Source: Pseudomonas taeanensis MS-3 (GTDB lineage: Bacteria; Pseudomonadota; Gammaproteobacteria; Pseudomonadales; Pseudomonadaceae). From it: a stretch of DNA of 51,767 bases. Within the stretch, counting starts at the first letter, position 1; each line of letters starts with the position of its first letter. A program made the translations under genes and the position numbers. A model generated the notes under the pieces. That model made no database searches. It saw nothing but the letters and a program-made list of their open reading frames with translations, and was not told the origin of the DNA. The stretch is from contig NZ_AWSQ01000002.1 of assembly GCF_000498575.2 (NCBI RefSeq), positions 956,210 to 1,007,976 of the forward strand, written 5' to 3'. This document shows positions 7,153 to 17,213 of this stretch, in pieces.

Positions 7153-8466
7153 ATGCCCCAGCAGAAACTCGCCAGCGTTAACAAGTTCAAAACCAAAGAA
7201 GCCCTCATTGGTATCGTAGGGCTCGGCTATGTCGGCCTACCCTTGATGTTGCGCTACAACGCTATTGGCTTTCGTGTGCTGGGTATAGACATTGATGAAA
7301 GCAAGGTTAGCAAGCTCAACGCCGGTCAGAGCTATATCGAGCATATCCCCGCTGATAAAATCACGGCTGCTCGCCAAAGCGGCTTCGAGGCCACTACCGA
7401 TTTCCGCCGTGTCAGCGAGTGCGATGCACTGATTCTCTGCGTGCCGACGCCGCTGAATAAATACCGCGAGCCGGATATGAGCTTTGTGATAGACACCACC
7501 AACGCACTCAAACCGTACCTGCGTGCCGGTCAGGTCGTTTCGCTGGAGAGCACCACCTACCCAGGCACGACTGAAGAAGAGTTGTTGCCGCGCGTGCAGG
7601 AAGGCGGTTTGGTGGTCGGCGAATCCATCTTCCTGGTCTATTCGCCCGAGCGTGAAGATCCGGGCAACCCGGACTTCGAAACCCGTACCATCCCGAAAGT
7701 CATCGGCGGTCATACCCCAGCCTGCCTGGAAGTCGGTATTGCTCTGTACGAGCAGGCAATCGACCAGGTTGTATCGGTCAGCTCAACCAAAGCTGCGGAA
7801 ATGACCAAGCTGCTGGAAAATATCCACCGTGCCGTCAACATCGGTCTGGTCAACGAGATGAAGATCGTTGCTGACCGTATGGGTATCGATATTTTTGAAG
7901 TGGTCGACGCCGCCGCGACCAAGCCGTTCGGTTTCACTGCCTACTACCCAGGCCCTGGCCTGGGTGGCCACTGTATTCCCATCGATCCCTTCTACCTGAC
8001 ATGGAAAGCCCGCGAATATGGCCTGCACACTCGTTTCATCGAGCTGTCCGGTGAAGTCAACCAAGCCATGCCCGAATACGTGCTGAGCAAGCTGATGGAT
8101 GGTCTGAATGATAGCGGCAAGGCGCTGAAGGGCAGCAAAGTGCTCGTTCTTGGAATTGCCTACAAGAAGAACGTTGACGACATGCGCGAATCGCCCTCCG
8201 TGGAAATCATGGAGCTGATCGAGGCCAAGGGCGGCATCGTTGCCTACAGTGATCCGCACGTTCTGGTCTTCCCTAAGATGCGCGAGCACCACTTCGAGCT
8301 GAGCAGCGAAGCCCTGACGGCCGACAACCTCGCCAGCTTTGATGCTGTGGTCTTGGCCACCGATCACGATAAGTTTGATTACGATCTGATCAAGCAACAT
8401 GCCAAGTTGGTCGTCGATAGCCGCGGCAAGTACCGCGCGCCGGCCCCGCATATCATCAAAGCCTGA
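7153..8466 (+). CDS. wbpA: UDP-N-acetyl-D-glucosamine 6-dehydrogenase
   Basis: This enzyme oxidises UDP-GlcNAc to UDP-GlcNAcA with NAD+, the first step to UDP-ManNAc3NAcA, in the cytoplasm. The 437 residues match the length of P. aeruginosa WbpA. Visible are the N-terminal Rossmann motif GLGYVG (residues 23-28), the SPERxDPG motif ([10 protein letters not shown]), the catalytic cysteine C274 in [11 protein letters not shown], and the C-terminal substrate-binding domain with [20 protein letters not shown] 7153 is preceded by GGAG at 7142-7145; TTG 7150 is less likely. It is the first intact gene after the ops element, and wbpB follows after 78 bases. Confidence 0.96.
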   Translation: MPQQKLASVNKFKTKEALIGIVGLGYVGLPLMLRYNAIGFRVLGIDIDESKVSKLNAGQSYIEHIPADKITAARQSGFEATTDFRRVSECDALILCVPTPLNKYREPDMSFVIDTTNALKPYLRAGQVVSLESTTYPGTTEEELLPRVQEGGLVVGESIFLVYSPEREDPGNPDFETRTIPKVIGGHTPACLEVGIALYEQAIDQVVSVSSTKAAEMTKLLENIHRAVNIGLVNEMKIVADRMGIDIFEVVDAAATKPFGFTAYYPGPGLGGHCIPIDPFYLTWKAREYGLHTRFIELSGEVNQAMPEYVLSKLMDGLNDSGKALKGSKVLVLGIAYKKNVDDMRESPSVEIMELIEAKGGIVAYSDPHVLVFPKMREHHFELSSEALTADNLASFDAVVLATDHDKFDYDLIKQHAKLVVDSRGKYRAPAPHIIKA

Positions 8467-8484
8467 TCACGGCTCCCCCGATAA

Positions 8485-9495
<1,011 letters not shown>

Positions 9496-9569
9496 CGACA
9501 ATCGAGGATGGCTTGGATTCTATAGCCATCCTTGCCGTGTCAATTAGAGCGATGGATTGAGTCGGTAAC

Positions 9570-11450
9570 TTGAACAAGCAGAAAATAATCCCTGTGTCAT
9601 CTATCAACTCCTCTGCAATGCTCGCTGAGAAAAACATCAGGCTGGATGTGCAAGGGCTGCGCGCTGTTGCTGTTCTGGCGGTTATCATCTACCACGTCAA
9701 TAAAGCTTGGCTGCCATCCGGCTTCGTTGGGGTCGATGTTTTCTTTGTGATATCTGGTTTCATCATCACTTCCCTCATTGTTGGGAGGAAAGAAAATTTT
9801 GACTGGAAGGGATTTTACTGGGGACGTGTTAAACGAATTGCACCTGCGTATTTTTTAATGCTTGCAGTGGTAGCACTAGTTTCAGCGGTTCTCTTTCTAC
9901 CTGCTGATTTCAAGTTTTTCAAAGATAGCCTTAAGGCTGCTTTAAGTTTTACAAGTAATTCGTATTTTGAAGGATTTGGAAGTTATTTTGCACCAAGAGC
10001 GCATGAGTTGCCCCTTCTTCATACGTGGTCGCTGGCCATTGAAATGCAGTTTTACCTTTTTCTGCCAGTACTTGTTTGTTTTTTGCCGGCTAGGTTGCTC
10101 AGACCTGTATTCGTTTTGTTGGGCATAGGTTTATTAGCTTGGTCTGAGTATAAACTTTTCAATAAGAGTGAACAGGCAGTCTATTTTTCGCTTGTTGCTC
10201 GTTTCCCCGAATTTTTGATTGGCGCGTTTGTGGCGTTACTACCTCCCAAGAACAGCCTGCCAATGCGGTATAAATCGTTAATAGGGGCGGGCGGTGCGCT
10301 ATTATTAGCTCTGAGTGTTGTATTTATTGATGTGCAGCATTTTCCCGGAATGTGGACGCTACTTCCGTGCATAGGTACTGCGTTGCTGATCGCGGCGCGT
10401 CACGGGCCGGTCAGTACGCTACTTGCTGCAAAGCCGATGGTGTGGGTGGGTGGTGTTTCATACTCGCTTTATTTGTGGCATTGGCCAATTTTGGCATTCA
10501 TTCGCTATTACACAGGCCAATATGAGCTCCAGATGGTTTGGTTGGCGGTATTTGTAATTAGCTCTTTGGTAGTTGCCTGGCTTTCCTATCGCTGGGTGGA
10601 ATTACCAGTAAGGCATGTTCAGGGGATCCGTACGGTACAGAAAAAAATGCTGGCCATTGCTGTTTGTGTTTTTGCTGTGATAGGTGTTTCAAAAGAAGTA
10701 AATGTAGCTGTCGTAGATAAATTGCCAGTAGAAATGACCCGCTATGCTCCAAGTGATGAGATCTGTCATGGAAAAGTGGTGGGTGACTGCACGCGAGGCT
10801 ATCCAGGTTCAAGCCCTAGGGTGTTGGTTATTGGTGATAGCCATGCGGCTCAGTTGAATTATTTTTTTGATGCGGTTGGCGTAAAAAATGAAATGGCGTT
10901 CCGTGTGATTACGGCAAGTAGTTGTGTGCCGATAACCGGTTTCGATGTAGAGCGCCTTCCGCTGTGGGCTCAAGATAGTTGTCGCTCTCAGATAGAGACG
11001 GTTGACGCGCTCATGGCAGAGGCCGACGTAATTGTTCTCGCTGGAATGTGGCAGTATCAAACCCAAAGCGATGAATTTATGCTAGCTTTTTCTCGGTTTA
11101 TTGAGGCGGCTGCAGAGCAAAACAAAAGAGTTTTTGTTTTGGCACAAATCCCGATGTTTGACACCAATTTTCTTCGTATTCATCGTTTTATTGCGCTCGG
11201 ACTACCAGTGCAGGTAACTCAGAACAACGAATGGAAATCTGCAAATTCAAAAATTGAAGCGGCTGTTCATGATGTATCCAGTGCTCAATTTTTAGATTTT
11301 TCTGAAAGCGAGTTTTTTGCAAGTGCACCGTTTGAAAATAATCTTTTGATATACCTCGATAATCATCATCTGAACGAGTCGGGGGCGCGTCGATACGGGC
11401 AGTATGCGGCTAGTTTTTTTCAGAAAAATTTACTGAAGATTGACAATTAA
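9570..11450 (+). CDS. wbpC: Membrane O-acyltransferase with C-terminal SGNH domain
   Basis: An OafA-type acyltransferase, likely an O-acetyltransferase acting on the O-antigen unit at the inner membrane. Residues 20-360 are the acyltransferase-3 domain: LDVQGLRAVAVL, the histidine in IIYHVNK, GVDVFFVISGFIITSLI, and LLHTWSLAIEMQFYLFLPVL, with about ten membrane helices. The C-terminal third is a periplasmic SGNH hydrolase-like domain with the catalytic serine in VIGDSHAAQ and the late Asp-His pair in YLDNHHLNESG. Gene position (between wbpB and wbpD) and 626-residue length fit the PAO1 WbpC slot; acceptor sugar and position cannot be read from sequence. The start is TTG 9570 or ATG 9618. The gene is markedly AT-richer than wbpA/B. 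Confidence 0.87.
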   Translation: MNKQKIIPVSSINSSAMLAEKNIRLDVQGLRAVAVLAVIIYHVNKAWLPSGFVGVDVFFVISGFIITSLIVGRKENFDWKGFYWGRVKRIAPAYFLMLAVVALVSAVLFLPADFKFFKDSLKAALSFTSNSYFEGFGSYFAPRAHELPLLHTWSLAIEMQFYLFLPVLVCFLPARLLRPVFVLLGIGLLAWSEYKLFNKSEQAVYFSLVARFPEFLIGAFVALLPPKNSLPMRYKSLIGAGGALLLALSVVFIDVQHFPGMWTLLPCIGTALLIAARHGPVSTLLAAKPMVWVGGVSYSLYLWHWPILAFIRYYTGQYELQMVWLAVFVISSLVVAWLSYRWVELPVRHVQGIRTVQKKMLAIAVCVFAVIGVSKEVNVAVVDKLPVEMTRYAPSDEICHGKVVGDCTRGYPGSSPRVLVIGDSHAAQLNYFFDAVGVKNEMAFRVITASSCVPITGFDVERLPLWAQDSCRSQIETVDALMAEADVIVLAGMWQYQTQSDEFMLAFSRFIEAAAEQNKRVFVLAQIPMFDTNFLRIHRFIALGLPVQVTQNNEWKSANSKIEAAVHDVSSAQFLDFSESEFFASAPFENNLLIYLDNHHLNESGARRYGQYAASFFQKNLLKIDN

Positions 11451-11467
11451 CTTGTAGGTCTTAAATC

Positions 11468-12052
11468 ATGTCTTATTATCAGCACTCCAGCTCCATCATC
11501 GATGATGGCGCCCAGGTCGGCGAAGGCTCACGTGTTTGGCACTTTGTCCACGTCTGTGGCGGCGCGCGCATCGGCAAGGGCGTGTCCCTCGGTCAAAACG
11601 TCTTCGTCGGCAACAAAGTCGTGATCGGTGATAACTGCAAGGTGCAGAACAACGTCTCGGTGTACGACAACGTCACTCTCGAAGAGGGCGTGTTCTGTGG
11701 GCCAAGTATGGTGTTTACCAATGTGTACAACCCGCGCTCACTGGTCGAACGCAAGGATCAGTACCGTGACACCCTGGTAAAGAAAGGCGCCACCTTGGGC
11801 GCCAACTGCACCATCGTTTGCGGTGTAACCATCGGTGAGTTCGCCTTCGTCGGTGCAGGTGCGGTAGTCAATAAGGACGTACCAGCCTATGCCCTGATGG
11901 TGGGTGTACCGGCACGCCAGATTGGTTGGATGAGCGAGTTCGGCGAGCAACTGACCTTGCCGGTGGCCGGGGAGGGCGAAGTTGCCTGCCAGCACACTGG
12001 TTCTCGTTATGTATTGAATGGCACAACCCTGAACAAAGTGGATGCGCAATAA
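11468..12052 (+). CDS. wbpD: UDP-GlcNAc3NA N-acetyltransferase
   Basis: It transfers acetyl from acetyl-CoA to the 3-amino group of UDP-GlcNAc3NA, giving UDP-GlcNAc3NAcA. It has 194 residues built of left-handed beta-helix hexapeptides ([40 protein letters not shown]), with the conserved NVYNPRS loop and the cap [11 protein letters not shown]. The stop TAA at 12050-12052 directly abuts the ATG of wbpE, so the two are translationally coupled. Composition returns to the GC-richer pattern of wbpA/B. Confidence 0.95.
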   Translation: MSYYQHSSSIIDDGAQVGEGSRVWHFVHVCGGARIGKGVSLGQNVFVGNKVVIGDNCKVQNNVSVYDNVTLEEGVFCGPSMVFTNVYNPRSLVERKDQYRDTLVKKGATLGANCTIVCGVTIGEFAFVGAGAVVNKDVPAYALMVGVPARQIGWMSEFGEQLTLPVAGEGEVACQHTGSRYVLNGTTLNKVDAQ

Positions 12053-13159
12053 ATGATCGAGTTCATCGACCTCAAAACCCAACAAGTCCGTATCAAGGAC
12101 AAGATCGACGCTGGTATTCAGCGCGTATTAGCCCATGGCCAGTACATCCTCGGCCCGGAAGTGGCCGAACTGGAAGAAAAGCTTGCCTCCTTCGTCGGTG
12201 CCAAGTATTGCATCACTTGCGCCAACGGCACCGATGCACTGCAAATTGCGCAAATGGCTCTAGGGATAGGTCCCGGCGATGAAGTCATCACGCCAGGATT
12301 CACCTACATCGCCACCGCTGAAACCGTGGCCTTGCTCGGTGCCAAGCCAGTCTATGTAGACATTGATCCGCGCACCTACAACCTCGACCCGCAACTGCTT
12401 GAGGCGGCCATTACCCCGCGTACCAAGGCGATCATCCCGGTGTCGCTGTATGGCCAATGTGCTGACTTCGATGCGATCAACGCTATTGCCTCCAAGTATG
12501 GTATTCCGGTGATAGAGGATGCCGCGCAGAGTTTCGGTGCCACCTACAAGGGCAAGCGCTCTTGCAACCTGACTACCATTGCCTGCACAAGTTTCTTCCC
12601 CAGCAAGCCTCTAGGCTGCTATGGCGATGGGGGTGCGATTTTCACCAACGACGACGAACTGGCAAAAGTTCTGCGGCAGATTGCTCGGCACGGTCAGGAT
12701 CGCCGTTATCACCATATTCGGGTTGGTGTGAATAGCCGGCTTGATACGTTGCAGGCGGCGATTTTGCTGCCGAAGTTGGAAATCTTCGAGGAGGAAATCC
12801 AGCTGCGGCAGCAGGTCGCAAGCAGTTACGTCACTCTTCTGGATGAAGCCGGTATCGTCGCGCCCTTCATTGAGGTGCACAACCAGAGTGCATGGGCACA
12901 GTTCACCATCCAGTTGGGAAATCGTGAATTGGTTCAGGAACGTCTGAAGCTTGTTCGTGTTCCGACGGCTGTTCATTACCCCATTCCCCTCAACCGCCAG
13001 CCAGCGGTCAGTGACGCGCATGCGAGTCTTCCTGTTGGGGATGCCGTTGCCAACCGAGTGATGAGCCTGCCAATGCACCCTTATATTTCTACAGATCAGA
13101 TACATATGATTGTAGCGCGGCTGATTGAAATAATGGATGGGGCGAAAAGTTGCAGGTAA
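12053..13159 (+). CDS. wbpE: UDP-3-keto-GlcNAcA 3-aminotransferase (PLP)
   Basis: It aminates the 3-keto product of WbpB using glutamate and PLP, and regenerates 2-oxoglutarate for WbpB. It is a DegT/DnrJ/EryC1 fold protein of 368 residues, with the PLP lysine at K185 in FFPSKPLGCYGDGG, the ANGTDAL phosphate-site loop at 57-63 and the EDAAQSFGA aspartate segment. K185 is also the internal aldimine lysine in the solved WbpE. It starts immediately after wbpD. Confidence 0.95.
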   Translation: MIEFIDLKTQQVRIKDKIDAGIQRVLAHGQYILGPEVAELEEKLASFVGAKYCITCANGTDALQIAQMALGIGPGDEVITPGFTYIATAETVALLGAKPVYVDIDPRTYNLDPQLLEAAITPRTKAIIPVSLYGQCADFDAINAIASKYGIPVIEDAAQSFGATYKGKRSCNLTTIACTSFFPSKPLGCYGDGGAIFTNDDELAKVLRQIARHGQDRRYHHIRVGVNSRLDTLQAAILLPKLEIFEEEIQLRQQVASSYVTLLDEAGIVAPFIEVHNQSAWAQFTIQLGNRELVQERLKLVRVPTAVHYPIPLNRQPAVSDAHASLPVGDAVANRVMSLPMHPYISTDQIHMIVARLIEIMDGAKSCR

Positions 13160-13258
13160 TTACACCACTAATTGTGGGAGTACCTTTTCGTTTGTTTAGG
13201 CTCTCTGCGCAAGCATCAACAGCCTTCTTGAATAGCCGTTTACATCAGGCCTTGGCTA

Positions 13259-14488
13259 ATGAGTAGCTACTGGAAAAGCGTGGCTTCGGTGCTGACGGGT
13301 ACTGCCCTAGCCCAGATTATTCCGATTATCGGGTCGCTGGTAATTGCTCGGCTATACGCGCCAGCCGAGTTTGGCGTGTTCTCGGCCTGGCTCGGTATAG
13401 TGCTGCTGCTTGGCGTGGTGTTGACTGGTCGTTTTGAAACGGCTCTAGCGGTCGAGGTTGACGGGGAACCACGCCGGCTCGCCGTCGTTTCTACGTTGGC
13501 CACAGCATGCCTGGTGGCCTGCGCTGCCGCCATCTTGCTCGCTATAGGAGCGGTGTTTGCGCCTGGCGTGATCGATGATTTTCCATCTGTGTTGATTGTC
13601 GCGTCGGTGCCGACTGCACTGGCTATCGCTGCCGCACAAACCTGGCAATCCTGGGCTGCAGCAGAAGGTAGCTATCGTCAACTGTCGCTGATGCGCATCG
13701 CGCAGGCAGGGGCGGTTACGTTGATTCAGATCATCGCGGGGGTATTCCACGCGTCCGCCGACACGCTCGCCATTGCACACCTTCTGGGCGTAATTGTCGG
13801 ACTCGCTTGTTCAGCTTACCTGATGCCTGCCGGCACCTTTCCCGTCGGTCAATCCATCGGGACGATCCGAAGTTTCTGGAGCCGTCAACGCCGTTTTCCG
13901 TTGTTGTCATTGCCTGCAGATGCGATCAATACGGCAGCGGCCCAGTTGCCGCTCCTGATCGTGGCCAGTCGATTCGGTGCGGAAACCGCCGGACTCTTGG
14001 CCATGACCATGCGGATATTGGGTGCACCAATCGGCCTGCTCGGTAAATCGGTGCTCGATGTTTTCAAGCGCCATGCTGCCACCAGTTTCCGGGAGCGCGG
14101 TGAATGCCGTAGCGACTACCTCCGAACCTTCAAGGTGCTGGCGTTTGGCTCGCTTGCCTTCTGCGCAGTAATGGTCTTGGCTAGTGAATCGCTGTTTGCG
14201 CTGGCTTTCGGCGAAGATTGGCGTGGTGCCGGCACGATCGCCGTTTGGTTGCTACCCCTTTTCGCTCTGCGATTTATTGCCAGCCCGCTGAGCTACATGG
14301 TTTACATCGCGGGCAAACAACATGTGGATTTGTTCTGGCAGATCGCCTTGTTAGGCATGACCGTCACCAGCCTGAGCATTCCGAGTAATCATCAGCTTGC
14401 GCTGCAGACATACAGTGCTGGATACAGCATGCTCTACGTTATCTATCTTGCAATGTCGTATCGTTTCAGCCTGGGAGTAAGAAGTTGA
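13259..14488 (+). CDS. wzx: O-antigen repeat-unit flippase
   Basis: A polytopic inner-membrane protein of the MOP superfamily that flips undecaprenyl-linked repeat units to the periplasm. It has 409 residues with about ten hydrophobic segments, the family N-terminus (SVASVLTGTALAQIIPIIGS) and the RLYAPAEFGVFSAW segment typical of polysaccharide flippases. ATG 13259 is 99 bases after wbpE. The stop overlaps the TTG start of hisH by 4 bases. Wzx proteins diverge strongly, so substrate match to this repeat unit is inferred from position. Confidence 0.9.
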   Translation: MSSYWKSVASVLTGTALAQIIPIIGSLVIARLYAPAEFGVFSAWLGIVLLLGVVLTGRFETALAVEVDGEPRRLAVVSTLATACLVACAAAILLAIGAVFAPGVIDDFPSVLIVASVPTALAIAAAQTWQSWAAAEGSYRQLSLMRIAQAGAVTLIQIIAGVFHASADTLAIAHLLGVIVGLACSAYLMPAGTFPVGQSIGTIRSFWSRQRRFPLLSLPADAINTAAAQLPLLIVASRFGAETAGLLAMTMRILGAPIGLLGKSVLDVFKRHAATSFRERGECRSDYLRTFKVLAFGSLAFCAVMVLASESLFALAFGEDWRGAGTIAVWLLPLFALRFIASPLSYMVYIAGKQHVDLFWQIALLGMTVTSLSIPSNHQLALQTYSAGYSMLYVIYLAMSYRFSLGVRS

Positions 14489-15096
14489 TTGCAATCATCG
14501 ACTACGACATCGGAAATATCGCCGCAGTGGCCAACATGCTGCTGCGACTCGGGGTCCGATGCACGATCACTGCTCAACCGGAAGAGGTCGAGCACGCCGA
14601 GCGTATCATCCTGCCGGGCAATGGTTCGTTCGATGCCTGTATGCAGAACCTCCGTGCAAGCGGACTGATACCCGTGCTGGAGCGCAAGGTACTCGAACAA
14701 GGTACGCCATTGCTGGGTATTTGCGTTGGCGCGCAGATGCTTGGCAGCGAAAGTGCCGAGGGAACAGAGCGAGGACTTGGCTGGCTTGACATGCGTGTTC
14801 GCCGCTTCCCAGAGATTCCCAATCTGCGCGTACCTCACATGGGCTGGAACCAGGTGCGGCCGAGCTCAGTTAGTCATCGCCTGACTCGGAACATGGAGGC
14901 CGAGGCGCGCTTCTACTTCGTGCATAGCTACTACATGGAGCCGGCCGATCCTGATGACATTCTTCTGCTCGCGCACTACGGTATTGACTTCGCAGCGGGC
15001 GTATCGCGCGGGAACATCTCAGGTGTTCAATTCCACCCCGAGAAGAGCCATCGCTTTGGCAAGCAACTTCTCGCTTCGTTTGTGAAAGGTGATTGA
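14485..15096 (+). CDS. hisH: Glutamine amidotransferase HisH2 (O-antigen amidination)
   Basis: A class I glutaminase that releases ammonia for its synthase partner. The triad is visible: C80 in LLGICVGAQML, with H184 and E186 in GVQFHPEKS. Length is 203 residues. TTG 14485 is preceded by GGGAG and overlaps the wzx stop, and the next gene is the matching hisF, starting one base after the stop. Sitting in the O-antigen operon next to wbpG, it most likely supplies ammonia for the acetamidino group of ManNAc3NAmA, as shown for the P. aeruginosa O5 HisH2/HisF2/WbpG set, rather than for histidine synthesis. Confidence 0.93.
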   Translation: MIAIIDYDIGNIAAVANMLLRLGVRCTITAQPEEVEHAERIILPGNGSFDACMQNLRASGLIPVLERKVLEQGTPLLGICVGAQMLGSESAEGTERGLGWLDMRVRRFPEIPNLRVPHMGWNQVRPSSVSHRLTRNMEAEARFYFVHSYYMEPADPDDILLLAHYGIDFAAGVSRGNISGVQFHPEKSHRFGKQLLASFVKGD

Positions 15097-15843
15097 ATGT
15101 ACCGTGCACGTGTCATTCCTTGCTTGCTCATTCGCGGTAACGGACTAGTGAAGACCCGGAAGTTCAAGGAGCCGGTATACGTCGGCGACCCAATCAACGC
15201 GATGCGAATTTTCAGTGACAAGGAGGTCGATGAGATCGTCGTCCTCGATATCGATGCATCGCGCGAAGGTCGGGAACCCAACTATGCGCTGATCGAGGAA
15301 ATGGCTGGCGAGGCCTTTATGCCGATGGCCTATGGCGGTGGTATCCGCAACCTCGAGCAGGTACGTCGGCTGATTCGCTCAGGGATCGAGAAGGTCGTCA
15401 TCAATACGGCCGCGATCGAATCAACGGATGTCATTCGCGAAGCCGTAGATATGTTTGGCAGCCAGGCGGTCGTCGGCGCTGTGGATATCAAGAAGACCCT
15501 GTTCGGCGGGTATCGTGTGGTCACTAAGTCAGCGACTATCGATGCCAAGATCGGTCTCGATGAGCACATACAGAACCTGATTTCGGCAGGTGTAGGTGAG
15601 ATATTCCTCAACAATGTGGATCGCGACGGCATGATGGCGGGCTATGACGTGCAACTCATCCGCAGTATCACGCAGAAGGTGAATGTCCCTGTCGTGGTCT
15701 GTGGCGGCGCCGGCACCGTAGAGCATCTTTCACAGGCGGTTAGTGAGGGCGGTGCCTCAGCAGTCGCCGCGGGGAGTATGTTTGTATTTCACGGCAAGCA
15801 CCGAGCTGTGCTAATTAATTATCCTAAGAACATCGACTTCTAG
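15097..15843 (+). CDS. hisF: HisF2-like ammonia-channelling (beta/alpha)8 barrel
   Basis: A TIM-barrel partner of HisH. It has 248 residues with phosphate loops GGGIR (80-84) and CGGAGT, and the INTAAIE and NVDRDGMMAGYD strands of the HisF family. In true HisF the first catalytic aspartate is D11 in the segment ACLD/PCLD. Here the segment is PCLLIRGNG, so residue 11 is leucine. The second aspartate, D130 in GAVDIKK, is kept. Loss of D11 argues against imidazole-glycerol-phosphate synthesis and fits a channel that passes ammonia to WbpG. It starts immediately after hisH. Confidence 0.93.
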   Translation: MYRARVIPCLLIRGNGLVKTRKFKEPVYVGDPINAMRIFSDKEVDEIVVLDIDASREGREPNYALIEEMAGEAFMPMAYGGGIRNLEQVRRLIRSGIEKVVINTAAIESTDVIREAVDMFGSQAVVGAVDIKKTLFGGYRVVTKSATIDAKIGLDEHIQNLISAGVGEIFLNNVDRDGMMAGYDVQLIRSITQKVNVPVVVCGGAGTVEHLSQAVSEGGASAVAAGSMFVFHGKHRAVLINYPKNIDF

Positions 15844-15860
15844 TACGGACTATTAATTAA

Positions 15861-17165
15861 ATGTCATCATCATTCGCTCGTGGAGGTGCTTTGAGTTGCC
15901 TCTTTCTCCTAGCCGCTGGCCTTCTCATGGCTTACAACTTTCAGCTGGCCGAAACGAACGAATATATGGGGTATCGTACGTTTTCTATCGACTTGCCTTA
16001 CGTAATAGCGTTGATAACGGCGATATTTTTCATAGGCATGTTAATGCCGGCGGCAATCCGAAGGCCATCGGATTTCTTTACCCTTCTGTATGGGTTATTT
16101 GTACTTTTACCATATGTAACACTTTTTCCGATCCGAAATCCGGTATCGCTTCAGGACTTCATGCTTTTTTTCTCTGCCCTCGCTGGGCCATTCTTTGTAG
16201 TTCGTATAGTGAGCGTGGTTATCCCGCCTCTGAGAGTCCCGGGATTAATCACCCAAAAGGCACTTGTTTTTCTACTAGCCTTCCTCTGCGTTACAGGCAT
16301 GTTCCTCGCGTTATCGAGCCCGACAGCCTCGGCCGGTTTTGACCTGGCAACGTCCTATGAACGCAGAATTCAAGGCAGAGATGTTTTCTCTGCCGGTACG
16401 CCTTTGGCATATTTGAATGCTGCGATTGTAAACGGCTTCGCGCCTTTCTTAGCCTTTGTCGCAGGTTGGCAACGGCGGGCTTGGTTGTTAGCTTTTTCCC
16501 TGTGTTGTGGACTTACTTTTTTCTATCTTCTTGGTCTCAAGGCACCACTTCTATTCATCGCCGTCGCTTCGGTAATTGGTTACTCTGCACGTAGGGGGAA
16601 AGTCCATGCAATGGTGAGGACGATCTACATTCTCTTGTTCACGGCATTCATATTGTTTCTTTTTGAGTACTTTTTTTTCGGTTACTCCCTTGTTGGCGAC
16701 TATTTTATTCGTCGTGCGTTTAGTGTCCCTGCTTGGCTGAGCTCTGCGTATTTCGAATTTATGACGTTGGGCTCAACGCCTGCTTGGCTGCCGCTGCAGG
16801 GCATAAGCTCACCGGACCCCATCACTTTCCTCGTCGGTGAAGGGTTTCTCGGCTTCCCTGGCTTGAACGCCAACACCAACGCATTTATCTACCAACTCGC
16901 AGCGGGAGGCATTCCCATGTATGCACTCACAATCCTGCTTGTTGCGTGCGTCTTTGCTCTGCTCGACGCAACCTATGCATGCAGGCAAAATCCCGCCTTG
17001 GTGTATCTCGGTTTCTCCTACGCAATTTTGCTCACCGAGCAAGCGGCTACAACCGCGCTGGTATCTTCTGGCATTGGTATGCTTGTCATGCTTGTGGTTT
17101 TTTCAGGCGCCGGCGAACGAACCAATGCGCGCTCCTGCTCCCATCATAGGCTCGTCGAACCCTGA
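15861..17165 (+). CDS. wzy: Probable O-antigen polymerase
   Basis: An integral membrane protein of 434 residues with roughly 10-12 hydrophobic segments and one large periplasmic loop around residues 285-345 (after the FEYFFFGYSLVGDYFIRR segment), the arrangement expected of Wzy, which polymerises lipid-linked repeat units. Sequence conservation among Wzy proteins is too low for a firm family call by eye. The call rests on topology, on its place between hisF and wbpG, and on there being no other polymerase candidate in the operon. It is AT-richer than its hisF neighbour. The ATG starts 17 bases after hisF. Confidence 0.77.
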   Translation: MSSSFARGGALSCLFLLAAGLLMAYNFQLAETNEYMGYRTFSIDLPYVIALITAIFFIGMLMPAAIRRPSDFFTLLYGLFVLLPYVTLFPIRNPVSLQDFMLFFSALAGPFFVVRIVSVVIPPLRVPGLITQKALVFLLAFLCVTGMFLALSSPTASAGFDLATSYERRIQGRDVFSAGTPLAYLNAAIVNGFAPFLAFVAGWQRRAWLLAFSLCCGLTFFYLLGLKAPLLFIAVASVIGYSARRGKVHAMVRTIYILLFTAFILFLFEYFFFGYSLVGDYFIRRAFSVPAWLSSAYFEFMTLGSTPAWLPLQGISSPDPITFLVGEGFLGFPGLNANTNAFIYQLAAGGIPMYALTILLVACVFALLDATYACRQNPALVYLGFSYAILLTEQAATTALVSSGIGMLVMLVVFSGAGERTNARSCSHHRLVEP

Positions 17166-17213
17166 CAAGTCTTCCCCACTCATTTCTACCGAATAAACTC
17201 TGGGTAACCTACT

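Noticed and set aside
14485..15843. hisH-hisF read as part of histidine biosynthesis
   Set aside because: They lie inside the O-antigen operon next to wbpG, no other his gene is present, and the HisF D11 is replaced by leucine.
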